NCBI GenBank assembly: GCA_013399855.1
Contig: VXAY01002085.1
Span: forward strand, 885,525-949,524
Length of the DNA stretch: 64,000 bases
Direction of reading: 5' to 3'
From: Oxyruncus cristatus
Taxonomy: Eukaryota > Chordata > Aves > Passeriformes > Cotingidae
This document shows, in pieces, positions 10,884-22,574 of the stretch; the stretch's first letter is position 1; each line of letters starts with the position of its first letter. The translations under genes were made by a program, and so were the position numbers. The notes under the pieces were generated by a model that worked only from the letters and a program-made list of their open reading frames with translations, did not search any database and was not told where the DNA came from.

Positions 10884-13189
10884 ACTAGGTCTAACTTTTA
10901 ATTTAGAGGTGGATAGTTACCCATTATTATTAACAAGGGATTTTCCAGAATGAAACAGACCTGGACTCCCTGTCAGGTCAAATATAAGACACCATGACAC
11001 ATGTTAAACTAGAGTAAGGTAAACTGGTTCACAAGTTGTCCTGATTCTAATTGAATTAGAAAATCCCACAGGTAAATGTGCTAGTCCTTAAGTTGTACTC
11101 CCTGCATCACTAAATAAACAAAGCGGGAAAAGGACTATCATATTTTGGAAACAAATCAGATGGAGCAAATAGAACTGGGATTTAAAGGTAAAATGCAGTG
11201 GTAAATTTAAGCTAAACATGCAGAAAATAATCTTCTTAACCATAAGACCTTTAAGACAGTGGAATGTTCTCTTAGGAAAGTGATGGAAAGCCTCTCACTT
11301 CAGTGATGCACATGCAAAGGAGTTTTAAATGGTGTTTGATTTGTGCTGGAAAGAAATTAGTGAGTCATTACAATGTACTCTGAAGTCCTGAGGAAGAAGA
11401 TTTTTAAAAACCTGTGCCTTCCAGTCAAGTGTGGTAAATGCTTCACTGCTCAGTTCTTGATATGGAGATAACCACAAAGATTTTCAGAAGTGATTTTTAT
11501 GTGATGCCAGAGCTACCACTAGGATCAGAAACAAAATGTTGGGGACAGATGAACAGATTCATGTGGTTTTCCTACCAGCTACCTGAAGGGCCCACCAGGC
11601 AATACAAATTACTCCATCCCACAACTGCATTTGACCTTTTTTCTGCCCTGGATATGTCAGTCCTGAACACAGGAAAAGAGCAGCAAGTCAGATATACATC
11701 CTGAATTCCTCACATTGTTTATTTAAATAACCATTATTCACCTGGAACAGAACTGCTATGGGTGAAAACAAACCAGTGCAGGTTCCAATCACAGCTGAGG
11801 CATTGAGGCTCCACTGAGGTCTCTGCAGCCCCTTCAGGAATCCAGGCTGCCCCTGTGCTCCCTCCCTATGCAACTTGTACTGGACAGATTGTAATGCGGC
11901 ATTGCTGCTCATGCTGCAAGCTCTTGTTCTGGCTTCATGGTAAAACTGACTGGAGATCAAGTCAAGAAATATTTTTTCCATGCGTTTTCTTGAAAATGAA
12001 AAAATATATTCTTATCCCTTTTGCTGAAATCTTGATTGACTTGGTGAAGAGAAATAGGTGGAGGTAAAAAATATTTTTTTCTCCTGAGAAGAAGAAAAAA
12101 GATGAATATTCTGGTTTCAAATTAAATATCTTAACTAATTTATGAATTTAGCTACTTGACTACTTAATGTCAAATGCCACAAGTGTCCATGCTGATAACC
12201 CCAACATAGAGTAAGTCACACGCTGTTGCTATGGCGGTCAGTGCAGGGGTGGCTGCACAGTTCACTTTTGGCAAATGACCTCTTCTGTTGAGCGTGTGAG
12301 AGTGTGAGCAGTGGGAATGTGTGTGTGTGTGCGTGTGTCTGCCTGTACATTTTGAATACAGAAACCTGGGTTTTAGAATATTCACCCAAAACTGATCATG
12401 CTCAAGAAGAAAATGATTGTCAGCTGGATTAAATAGCAATGGGGGAATTATAAAGAGGATTTGATACAAATAGAGAGTCACTGGGAGTAGTATAAAAGAA
12501 GCATGAAAATTCATAACCAGAGGGAAAGACTTTACAGTGGAAAAGACAAGAATGAAACTTGATTTGGCAATGATAAAAGTTTCCCTGTGGCATCACAGCC
12601 CCTGCCCAGCCCAGAGGGAGTACCCTCCCATCCTGATGCTGTGAGGGTCCTGACCTGGCAAGCAGCTGCTCCCTGTGGAGCACAAACAGCATGTGGGACC
12701 CACTACAGGTATGAGTAAGCAACCTCATGGAATCCTTTCCCATCAGTATATGTGTTAGCAGGTTACTGGGACTCCAGCACTCCACAGGAAGGGAATGTAA
12801 GCAGGGCAGCCCTCATGCCCAAGAGGGTGGGGGTTACTGGTTACCCTCCTGCCCTGGAGGAGGTGTGAACATAATTGTGTGTGTTCATTTGTGATATGAA
12901 TTTTTGGGACTAGCTATAGAAGAATGTTTAGGATGTTATTTTTATTATCATCATCATAAGTATTATTATCATTATTTGCTTGTTATTTATTTGGAAAGTG
13001 TCCAATATTGAAAATTATCTACCCTATTAGGTATGAGTCCTGAACGTATTGTTTGTTGATTGATGGTTATTTACATGTTGTTAAGAAATCAATAAACTGC
13101 TTTGACCCTTTAATTTAATTTAGACATTGTGAAATGAGCATTTTTATCCTTTTCTATCAGAAAGCATTAAAAGAATTTCCACCGACCAA
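10884..13189. other. Non-coding DNA with a short GT microsatellite
   Basis: I see no gene. Frames reach 114-118 codons on the minus strand at 12170-12785, but the first includes the translated GT repeat and neither has a known domain. The 11750-11950 and 12590-12850 parts are less AT-rich than average; I do not recognise them. Confidence 0.5.
12318..12340. repeat. (TG)n dinucleotide microsatellite
   Basis: About ten TG units with one C interruption. The poly-His/Thr string seen in a minus-strand frame here is simply this repeat translated. Confidence 0.9.
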
Positions 13190-14587
13190 AGAAAAACCTG
13201 CAAAAACCCCTGAAAATCCTGGCAGGAGGATCTGAGGCCTTTCAGCCTGACTTTGTTGCCCAGCAAGGTTATGGATCAGATCATCTTGAGTGCAACCACA
13301 CAGCACAAGCAGGACAACCGAGAGATGAGGCCCAGCTCGCATGGATTTAGGAAAGGCAGGTCCTGCTTGACCAACCTGATCTCCTTTTATAACAAGGTGA
13401 CTCACCTGGCGATGAGGGGAAAGCTGTGGGTGTAATCTACTTGGACTTCAATAAAGCCTTTGATACTGTCTGCCACAGCATTCTCCTGGAAAAGCTGCAG
13501 CCCACGGCTTGGCCAGGGACACTCTGTGCTGGGTTAGGAACTGGCTGGAGGGCCGGGCCCAGAGAGTGGTGGTGAACGGGGCTGCATCCAGTTGGCGGCC
13601 GGTCACTGGTGGTGTCCCCCAGGGATCAGTGTTGGGTCTAGTCATGTTTAATATATTTATTGATGATCTAGGGGAGGGGATAGAGTATACCCTCAGTAAA
13701 TCCATGGATGATGCCAAATTGGGTGGAAGTGTTGATCTGCTGGAGGGTAGGAAGGCTCTGCAGATGGATCTGGATAGGCTGCAATGATGGGCTGAGACCA
13801 ATGGTAGGAATTTCTAAAGGCCAAGTGTTGAGTCCTACACTTTGGCCATAACAATCCCATGCAGAACAACAGGCTGGGGGAAGAGCGGCTGGAAAACTGC
13901 CCAGAGGAAAAGGTCTTGAGAATGCTCTGGTTGACAGTGGTTGAACATGCGCTGTCAGTGCTCCCAGGTGGCCAAGAAGGCCAATGGCATCCTGGCCTGT
14001 ATCAGCAATAGTGTGGCCAGCAGGACCAGGACAGGGATTGTCTCCCTGTCATCAGCAATGGTGAGGCCATGCTTCAAATCCTGTGTCCAGCTCTGGGTCC
14101 CTCAGTTCAAGAAAGACATTGAGGTGCTGGAGGGTATCCAAAGAAGAGCAACAGAGCTGGTGAAGGGCCTAGAGAGTAAGTCCTGTGAGAAGCGGCTGAG
14201 GGAGCTGGGGTTGTTTGACCTGAAGAAAAGGAGGTTCAGGGGAGACCTTATCATTCCCTATAACTACCTCAAAGGAGGGTGTAGCCACATGGAGGTCAGC
14301 CTCTTCTCCCAGGTAACTAGTGACAGGACAAGAGGACATAGTCTCAAGCTGCACCAGGGGAGGTTCAGCATGCACATCAGGAGGAATTTCTTCAGGGAAA
14401 GGGTTATTAAACATTGGAATGGACTGGCCAGGCAGGTGGTGCAGTCATCATCCCTGGAGCTGTTCATGAAAAAGCTGGACGCGGCCCTGTGTGTCATGAT
14501 CTAGTTGAGAAGGTGCTGATCAGTCAAAGGTAGGACTCAAGGATCTCAAAGGTGTTTTCCAACTGAAACGATTCTGTGATTCTGTGG
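13190..14587 (+). mobile_element. CR1 LINE, 5'-truncated copy with RT region and 3' tail
   Basis: This is the best-preserved mobile element in the window. It spans the reverse transcriptase half of CR1 ORF2, the C-terminal region, a short 3' UTR and two ATTCTGTG octamers at 14570-14586. CR1 encodes an endonuclease and reverse transcriptase that copy its RNA into new sites. This copy lacks the endonuclease half, as expected for 5' truncation on insertion, and is inactive because its frame is broken. The 5' boundary is approximate. No clear target-site duplication was seen, which is common for CR1. Confidence 0.93.
13232..14504 (+). pseudogene. Broken CR1 ORF2 (reverse transcriptase) remnant
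   Basis: Homology to CR1 ORF2 is spread over all three plus frames. An N-terminal RT part (LPSKVMDQII, then HGFRKGRSCLTNLISFY) lies at 13232-13435 and ends at TAA. Motif A ([11 protein letters not shown]) is at about 13438-13470 in a second frame. GVPQGS and the catalytic block lie in a third frame from 13509 to a TGA at 13785. The C-terminal part ([13 protein letters not shown] to [10 protein letters not shown]) resumes in that same frame at 13941-14504. The usual CR1 catalytic box FADD reads SMDD at 13701-13712, keeping both aspartates. There are thus at least two frameshifts and one or more stops, and no functional protein is expected. Confidence 0.92.
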
Positions 14588-15303
14588 AAATTTGAAGATT
14601 TAAAAAATATTTCCTTAATGGCACAAATATCCATTTATATCATATTATTTCTTCAAAAGGCCTCAAAAAGTGATGTTAGGATATTAGATAGTTTTACTTT
14701 TTTGCTTTTACTTTAAAGGATTTTTGAGAATTTTTCATAGAAGATATTGACTTTTTGAAACCAAAACCAGTAAATCAGATTTTGGCAAAGATACATGTTT
14801 ACCCACAGACACAAAATGAGGCATGTGGTTTTAAAAAATTCAATATTCTATTTTATGCATTAAGACAAGTTCCTCTTAAATGACAGAGCTGGAAAAAGGA
14901 TTTAAATTCTGTGCTCAGAAAAAATAGGTATTTTCTTTCAAGATTTTTGTTACAGATTTTTGCGGAGTGAAAGTGTAAATTGTAGGACTTACAAGAGGAT
15001 ACATGAGTTTACAAGAAGTCTCAGGACAGCTTTCAGTCAATCTAAATTAGCCCTTACTAAATGAAATCTGGTACCATTTCATATTATCCTGTGAAATTTT
15101 ATGCTAAGACTTTGCATGGTAAATTTTAACAGTATGAAATCATTCTTCTAAGGAATTCCACTGGGAAATTAATTTTTCCATTTTCTCCATCTTTTGACTG
15201 TACGTAGTGATTTTAGAAGAGTCTTGTTTGCAACTGACATAAAATAGGAGATATGCTTGGAAGACATTTTCATATGAAAGAAGAGAAGAAGTAGCTCATA
15301 CAC
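14588..15303. other. Non-coding AT-rich DNA
   Basis: I see no gene or recognised repeat between the CR1 3' end and the candidate exon. If the exon at 15304-15451 is real, this stretch is its downstream intron on the minus strand. Confidence 0.5.
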
Positions 15304-15451
15304 CTATAGAAGTCTGTGTGAAATCCTTGCATAAACTGGGAGCAGTAGCACATATTCAGGTAATTGTCGTAGAACCACCACACTTCTGTTGTAGGAATAA
15401 GATATTTGCTGGCAAATGACTCATTAGGAAGGTTTCCATAAAAATCATACT
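15304..15451 (-). CDS. Candidate internal coding exon of an unknown gene (minus strand)
   Basis: On the minus strand, a run of 13 T followed by AACAG gives a strong acceptor just before 15451. An in-frame open stretch then runs to a plausible donor (ATAG then GTGTAT) at 15304. The exon would be 148 bp, entering in phase 1 and leaving in phase 2, and would encode about 48 residues. The peptide includes YDFYGNLPNESF, TTEVWWFYDN and MCYCSQFMQGF. It is rich in aromatic residues and has two cysteines and an NES glycosylation-type sequon, so it could be extracellular. I do not recognise the family. The frame stays open to 15270, and an open stretch of this length can occur by chance, so this is tentative. 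No partner exon was identified. Confidence 0.3.
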
Positions 15452-16394
15452 CTGTTAAAAAAAAAAAAAGCCAAATCAAAACAACAAACTTGAAGTATTT
15501 AAAAAACTTGTGAGAAGTAATCATCAAAATATCATTTCAATACCATCTGTTTAACTTTCCAGTGCATGATGCACTCCACAGTGGAATGAGCTTAAGGTTT
15601 ATCACTCAAAAAATGAGAGCGTTCTCTGCACCCTTTGTTTAATTTCATTTTTTTTTAGTGTTTTCCAGCTGTGAAAAAATCCATGAAGTAATTTTAAAGA
15701 TTATCAATTTCCACTGGGCAGCTCAATTTATCATTCCAACAAAGAAGAAAACAAAAAATTATTAAAAGGAACACCACCTCTCTTCACTCAAAAATTCAGT
15801 ATATTTATTTTGGAAAGCTGAGGCTTGTTCCACTTCACTAAAAATATTTAGTTCACTGAGATTTACAAATACAACTGCTTGCAAAAAAAGATTCAGACGA
15901 ACAGGATTTCATTTGGTGTAAATGCATATGTTAATGCAGTAAAAACAATCAAAGAAGCTACTTACAGTTTTAGGAAAAGAAGAACATGATAAACAGCAAG
16001 AAAATGCATAGGCACCAAATTTTAAGGGTCTGATCCCGTCTCAGATTATTTACGACCAGTTCTCTGTGTATTAATATAACTGCAAGACAAGAATCCAAAG
16101 AGATTTTCAGTGGTTTCAGTAACCACTCAGAAACCAGAACTGAACAGGAATATTTTTTTCTCCAGGAGTTGCTTTAATTTAAAACACAATAAACATGAAA
16201 TTCCATTCCATTTTTTATCAGAACATATAGTTCTATATGATTTTTTTTTTAATGTTTAAAGCAGATATTAATTTCTATTTCCTTTAAGGAGTGGTAACAT
16301 ATGTGCACATATATATGTTTTAAATGCACTTCTTTTTCTTTTTTTCACTTTTAATGTAGTCCCTCTTTTCCACGTATCCAAAAATTAAAGAATA
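15452..16394. other. Non-coding AT-rich DNA
   Basis: I see no gene or assignable repeat. Short A and T homopolymers are present, for example near 15650 and 16243. Confidence 0.55.
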
Positions 16395-17200
16395 ACTCAG
16401 ATGGGAAGAGACTTCAGAATGTCTCTAGCCTAGGTTCTTCTTCAAAGCACTGTTAGGTATGAGATCAGACCAGGCTGCTCACTGCTGCTTCTTGAAAGAC
16501 CTTCAAGGATGGAGAGTGCCCAACCTCCCCAAACCACCTGTTTCACTTTTTGACTACTTGGACCAAGTAGTCCCGTGTTTCCTGCCCAGTGTCCTTTGTC
16601 CTCCTGAGAAAAGCTGAGTCCTTGGCCTCAACAGCCTCCCTCTGGACAGGCAGGTGGCTGTTGGGACTCTGTAGCAAGCCCAGCTCTCCTGTACCTTCTC
16701 ACGGGGCCACTGCTCCCACGCTGACCATCCTGAGTGTTCCCCTGGGCTTCCCTTTGCTGGTCAAAGTCTTTTTTCTACTGGGAGACTCAACTAGATGCAG
16801 GACTGCAGGTGGGTCTGAAGACGGATGGTCTCATCCCTCCGTCTGAGAGTGGCACTGTTGCTGATGCAGCCCAGGGTGCTTCCAGGTCACGCTCTGGCTC
16901 ACGTCCTTGAGCCCATCCAGAGCCTTTTCCACAGAGCAGCTCCTCAGCCCCTCAGTCCCCAGTTTGTAGCTGCCACTGGGTCTTCCAGCCCTGGAGCAGG
17001 ACTTTGCATCTGTCCTTCTTGAATTCCACTAGGTTTTTGAGTACCTATCCCTCGGACTTTGAATTTTCTCTGAACTGCAACCCTACCCTTCAATATATCC
17101 ACTCTTCCTCCTGCTCCCTCCCATTTGTTGTCACCAGCAAACTTGATAAGTGTGTACTCTATGCTACCAGGCTGTTGACAGAACTATTAAGCAGGACAGA
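16395..17200 (-). mobile_element. CR1 LINE fragment, minus strand
   Basis: Read on the minus strand this is a diverged CR1 fragment. Plus-orientation landmarks are GGTATGAGATCAGACCAGGC near 16456, CAAGGATGGAGAGTGCCCAA near 16504, GATGCAGCCCAGGGTGCTTC near 16863, TGCATCTGTCCTTCTTGAAT near 17005 and TCACCAGCAAACTTGATAAG near 17132, each resembling CR1 text known from birds. Low coordinates correspond to the element's 3' side. The octamer tail is not obvious, so the ends are approximate. The open frames in it (85 codons at 16589-16846 and others) read antisense to the element and are not genes. Confidence 0.83.
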
Positions 17201-17983
17201 GCCATTCTTGTTTCCTTTTTTGTTGTTGTACTTCTTTTAAAGTGTTTCCTTAAATATTAAAGTGAGGAAAAAAATATAAGTTTCCACGCTTGGAATGCTT
17301 ATGGGTTTTTATCCTTTTTGTTGATTCTTTTTTCTTTCCTTTTTTTCACTTGCAATAAAAGGTGAGAAGAAGAATAGACAGTAAAAGGGGAAATAATAAA
17401 AAAAAATAAAATAAAATCTTGACTTGAAAAATCAAGGCCTTTTTCCAAAATATTTACAATGTGAAATGCAAGTGGATAGGAAAGAACCTTGCAAAAACAA
17501 AGACATTTGTATATGAGTTTTTAAATCAAACTTTTTTTGTTATTATTATTTCTTCCACAATAACATTTATTCCCCCTCTGAAAACATTAGATTTAAATAA
17601 CACAGCTTTTAGAAACATTAGGTTCAGATTTACATAGCGTTGATTAAATTGAGCAAGGAACCAGCCACATCCAGAATAACTGGATGCTGTTACACTGGAT
17701 CAATGATAGCGATAAAGACAGCAAATTATAATCTGACTAATGAAACACCCTTGATATATTTTCTGTTGGATGGAAAAATGCTTTACACATTGTACAAACT
17801 GGGGACGTGGTAATGTTTTCATTGCCAAAGAATTAACACAGAACCAAACAACAAGCCAGGCAAGAACATTACTAAATTTTTCGTAACCAGGGAACGTGCA
17901 AGCAATTATTTTATCTCAATGTGACAAGAGAAAATTACATTTAAACTCTGCTGCTGATAAATATAGTCTTTTTTTTTTTTTTT
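17201..17983. other. Non-coding DNA ending in a poly-T run at an assembly gap
   Basis: I see no gene. A-rich and T-rich homopolymers are frequent (about 17397-17418). A run of T from about 17969 leads directly into the N gap. Confidence 0.6.
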
Positions 17984-18014
17984 NNNNNNNNNNNNNNNNN
18001 NNNNNNNNNNNNNN
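17984..18014. other. Assembly gap of 31 N inside a poly-T tract
   Basis: There are 31 undetermined bases, with T15 on the left and T6 on the right. The true sequence is probably a longer poly-T/poly-A tract that could not be resolved. Its real length is unknown. Confidence 0.98.
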
Positions 18015-19976
18015 TTTTTTGCAGGACTGGTGCCTCAAGCAAGGACTGTGTGATTCAGACTAGAAAAGTTTCTGAGTATCTAAAAAATTCATTAATCCTG
18101 ATTATCTGATACCTCCCCTTTATAGATAAAAGACCTAAAAGGATTCTTCAACTCTGCTTTTCTACACCAGAGCTTTACTTTGAGCTTTGAACCCAACATG
18201 GTTCAGATTCAAAAATCTAGAGAAAGAAAGTACTCACCATAAATGGTTTACAATGAGGAAAATATAACTAAAGAGAATAAATAACAATTATACGGTAAGT
18301 TGGAAGAAGCAGCATGGAAGCCTCTGGAGACTTTTTGGAAGCATCAAACAGAATTTCAAACCTATGCAATGCATTCTTCTACATAAAATGTAATATTAGA
18401 TTAACAATACAGAATACAGAGTAAAGACCAGGTTTACACATAAAACTCATTTTTATATGCAGTTATGCTACTGTTACGGCAATTAGCCTACCTCAGAAAA
18501 ATGTCGTTACTAAAAAGCAGATAACAGGCTATTAAATTAACAGAGGAGAGAACCAAATATGCCGTGCTGAAGTTGGTGGAGAAGTGGCTGTACAAGTGCC
18601 TCTGGCCTTGGGAATGACTGAAATGATGATAGCTCGTTGTATTTACTATGCGGGGCTGTCACCCAGAGCTTTGCTGACAGAAGATGAAGGAATTCACACC
18701 AAAGAAAAGCTAATGTTCTTGCCTCTGAGCTGGAGAAGTTCGTGGTGCCTAGATCAAATGGATGCTAGAGCAGCTGCTGTTCAACAGATGCCGTAACATG
18801 TTCTGTTTGGAATCATGAGCTTCAGCACTGCCCTTGGGACGCCCTGCAGCCAACACAAGGTTTTTTTGTAATTATTTGCACCTTTATCTTTCAATGAGTT
18901 GGATTCTCTGACCTTTACAAGCCAAGATCATTGTCCAACTGCAATATGACAGCAAAGAATGTAATCCAGCATACAGGAATTAAAAGGCTAAAATACAGAT
19001 AATCTGTTTGTACTCCAAAAATCCTTCAGCTTTGGAAGTTGCTATCTTCTTATCAAATTACTTTAACAACTGTCTTTTTTTCTCCACCAAAACTGAAAGA
19101 CTGCAAGCTCAGAAATATTTTTTCCCATATACAAATGTTCCAAATTAAAACAAAAAATAATTGCTTCTCATGAAGCCCTTAAACATAAAAGTCTTTCAAG
19201 TTCTCAGACACTTGCATCTCTTCACTGTTCTCTTCACTAACTTTCTGCAGGTGTGTCTGGATCTTTTGTTTTATTTGAACATTTTCTCAAACATCCCCCG
19301 TACTGTTAAAACTATGCTGAGAAATGTGTTTGGAATGATAAGTGTAGGCACAGCCAAATTGTTTATGCAGTTTTGCTTCTGAATTCTCTTCATCATACAT
19401 TTCCATTCACTTACTTGGCATCTAATTCCAGTCAAAGAAAACTTTAATAAGACTTACTCACTTAATTGCTCAGTCTATCGTTACCTCACTTAATCTGGCC
19501 TCTCAGACACATTAAAGATATAAGGATATAAGTACTGGGCAATCAGTTTACCAGTAGGACCCACAACACCCAGAGTTTAGTTCTCAAAATTGCAATTTTT
19601 TATTAGGATAGAGTTAATACTCCCAGGTTCTCTCTTTACACAGATAACTGAATAGCTAACAATTTTGTAGATTAATGTAAATAAATAAAAGAAGTAAAAA
19701 AAGTACCTCTAAATGTTGTCCTCTTTCAGGCAAGTATATCAGCCATTGGGAACTGTTTGGGTTGGACATATAGCAGGTCAAACATAATTTCTGGTTTATT
19801 AAATGTACGATACAATTTAGCATGGAAGTGTGAGACAATCCAGTAAAAATTAAGAATGCTCAGAACTACTCACCTTAATATCTTTTTTCTCTTCCTTGAC
19901 ACCAAGATATTAAGAAAAAGGGGACTCTACAACCAAGAATACAAATATCCTATATTAACTGCTTTCAAGACTTCGT

Positions 19977-20001
19977 GCTATTGCTGCTGTTGCTGCTGCT
20001 C
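19977..20001. repeat. (GCT)n trinucleotide repeat, imperfect
   Basis: About eight GCT/GTT units are followed by an eight-T run. This is a short trinucleotide tract in non-coding DNA. Confidence 0.85.
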
Positions 20002-22534
20002 TTTTTTTTCACAGTAGAGAAAAGAGCATTTTGTGGATAATTATTTCTGGACAATATTTTCTTATATGATCTGATACAGAAAGAAAACTACACCACTCTA
20101 GATGATAAAAAAATGCTGATTGCTAGTCATCAATAAACATTTTAAGAACCCTTTGCATATCTTTATATTTTCTCATATTGCATGACTACAACTTTTATCT
20201 TCAGAGAGATACATCAGAGGGTCATGGTAGCACAAAATAGGAGCCATCCTGGAACTTAGGAAACAAAGAGTGTGCTCAGTCAATCCGTGAAAAAATTCCC
20301 AAAGCAGCAAAGACGAATCCTTATCTGGAGAGCGAGAGTAGTACAACAATGGCACACCTTGTGATGAGAAAAGACAAAATATTGTTCTTTTATAATGTCC
20401 TTTCAGCAGTTGTACAGTCAGAAATAATGAATAAACTGCCTTTTTGGTGGAACAAAATAAAGGAAAAATTGATAGGTTCAAACTGTTCAACAATCTAGTA
20501 AATAAAATCTTCTGAAAGCCCTTCTTTTCCAAAGAAGTATCCACTCACAGTTAAGCAAGGATAACAATTCATCCAAAAAGAATGATGTGATGCCAAGGAA
20601 AGGCTGCCCTCGGGGATGTGTCCCTGGGTCCCTGAGAAGAGTCACATGCCAGTCATGTACGAGTTGCTGGTGTCAGAGGTGGGGAGGGACACAGAACCAT
20701 GCTCACATGTCATCTTTAGTAAACAAAACAATTATTTCAACAAACAGGAAAGAAAATAAGACACAGGCACAGGGATGGATTTAAAAGTGAAAAGTTTCAG
20801 TATTTTAACTTTATTAGAGAAAACAGGAGTGGCCCTTTCTGCCAAGATTTCTGTAGCCCCTTGTGGCATTTGTATTTATACTAAGCACATAGCACAGACT
20901 GTGGAGAAATAATTTGAATAATTTTTGAAAGTTGAATGCCCTTCATTACACACCTTTAAGCAACTTACAGAGACTTACTAATATTATAGATAGTGCTACA
21001 GCTCAGAAGATCTCTGAGGGTTTTCAGTTTTTGTGTGTCACAGGTGTGAATAGAAATAAATGAATAATGCAACATTGTTCAGTAGAAACACCTTGGAGTA
21101 CTGCGTCAGCTTAATCTAGGAGTTGCTGCTCCCCTGGTTTCTCCACAGGGAAAGAAAATGGCAGTAGAAAACGCACTAAGGCAAAGCAAGGAAACAAATG
21201 TGCATGATAGGACATAAACCCAAGGGCCTTAGAGAGTAAGATGGGAAGCTTTGGGCAAGGAAGAAATCTGCACAAACTTACACTGATTAACTGTGACAGT
21301 GTCTTCCCTTCTGGGCTTGGATGTGTTTTTCGGTTGTTGATTCTGGGGGCATACCCCATCTGTGTCTGTTCTCACAGCAGGGAGAAAGTCTAGCACCTTG
21401 ACTTCTCTCTCCACACTCTATGTTTCTGCACAGGGGAACTCCTCTCTTCCTCCAGGCATGCAGTGGCCATACTGTGCTGTCAGGAGGGCACTGGGAAGCC
21501 CAGGATCCCAGGCTGAGCAGCGACACACACACAGATGCCTGAGGAGCCAGCTGCCGTCAAAAGATGCTGCAGCACTGAGACAGGTGACAGGCTCAATGCT
21601 TACATTTACAACAGGACCAAGCTAAATGCTGTGGGGCTGATCACCCCTACAGCCTAATTTTTAACACAAAGCACAAGTGTGGTTGAAGCCAGCTAGATTT
21701 CTGCTCGATAATGCCTGGACACTACTCACACGAGCATGCACCTGTGGGGGCCAACGCATGAGATACCTGTTCTCAATAGGCACAGAGGACAAGTGTGCAT
21801 CAGCTTTGCTTCTCTTTACTCTATAGTTGGTGTATTTTAATAGTATCCTGCTATCTTAGCACACCACTGCATGCCCTCCCCTTTGTTTCAACATTCTGCT
21901 AAGCTGTAACATTAACCTCACATTATTACAGGTACTTTGGACTGAAAACTGCTCCAAAAATTGCTTATATTTTAGGGCCGTGGAGCAGCATGTGGGACGC
22001 TGACTTACAGTTGAATGCTATGTACTCTGGACATGTATCACCATGTCACTGGGGCTCAGAAAACAGAATGATGTATTTCTTTAGCAGTACAATTCCAACC
22101 AATGATTTAGATATAAAGTCTGTTATAGCTGTCCATAGAGTTAAAGCTGGGAAAGTAACTATGATTGAGTATTTCTTTTAGGTTTTGAGCCAGTTTCTAA
22201 ACTGTAAATCTAGAACACCATCATGGATGGAATTTACATAAACAGCAATAACTACAGTAAGCTGGGGAAAGCGAGGTGGCATGCTCCAAAAAAAGCCTGA
22301 GGAGTCAGCTCTAGAGTCTTGTTGTCATAAAGGGATTAGAAAAATAAACATCATACCTGGGAATGGAACCAGAAGAATTATTTACAGATCTAGACAAACA
22401 TACTAAGATTCACTACTAGAGGACCTAATACGTCAGTTTGATAAAAATCCAACAGCTTTTACCAGATTGAGAACTTTCAGTTCAATTCCGATTCCCAAAT
22501 AACTTGGCATAGGCTTTGAGGAGAGTGGAAAGCA

Positions 22535-22574
22535 GAAATAAATAATAATCAAATAGATAGATAAATAAATAAAA
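22535..22574. repeat. (AAAT)n / (AGAT)n tetranucleotide tract
   Basis: An imperfect mix of AAAT, AATA and GATA units, typical of a tetranucleotide microsatellite. Confidence 0.82.

Noticed and set aside
13448..13801. 117-codon minus-strand open frame
   Set aside because: It is antisense to the CR1 reverse transcriptase remnant, whose plus-strand homology is clear.
18584..18796. 70-codon frame with gene-like codon variety
   Set aside because: The composition looks less random, but there is no recognisable homology, acceptor or partner exon, so it is not listed as a gene.
20173..20544. 123-codon minus-strand open frame
   Set aside because: No recognisable domain, no exon signals and ordinary composition; a single frame of this length is expected by chance in 64 kb.
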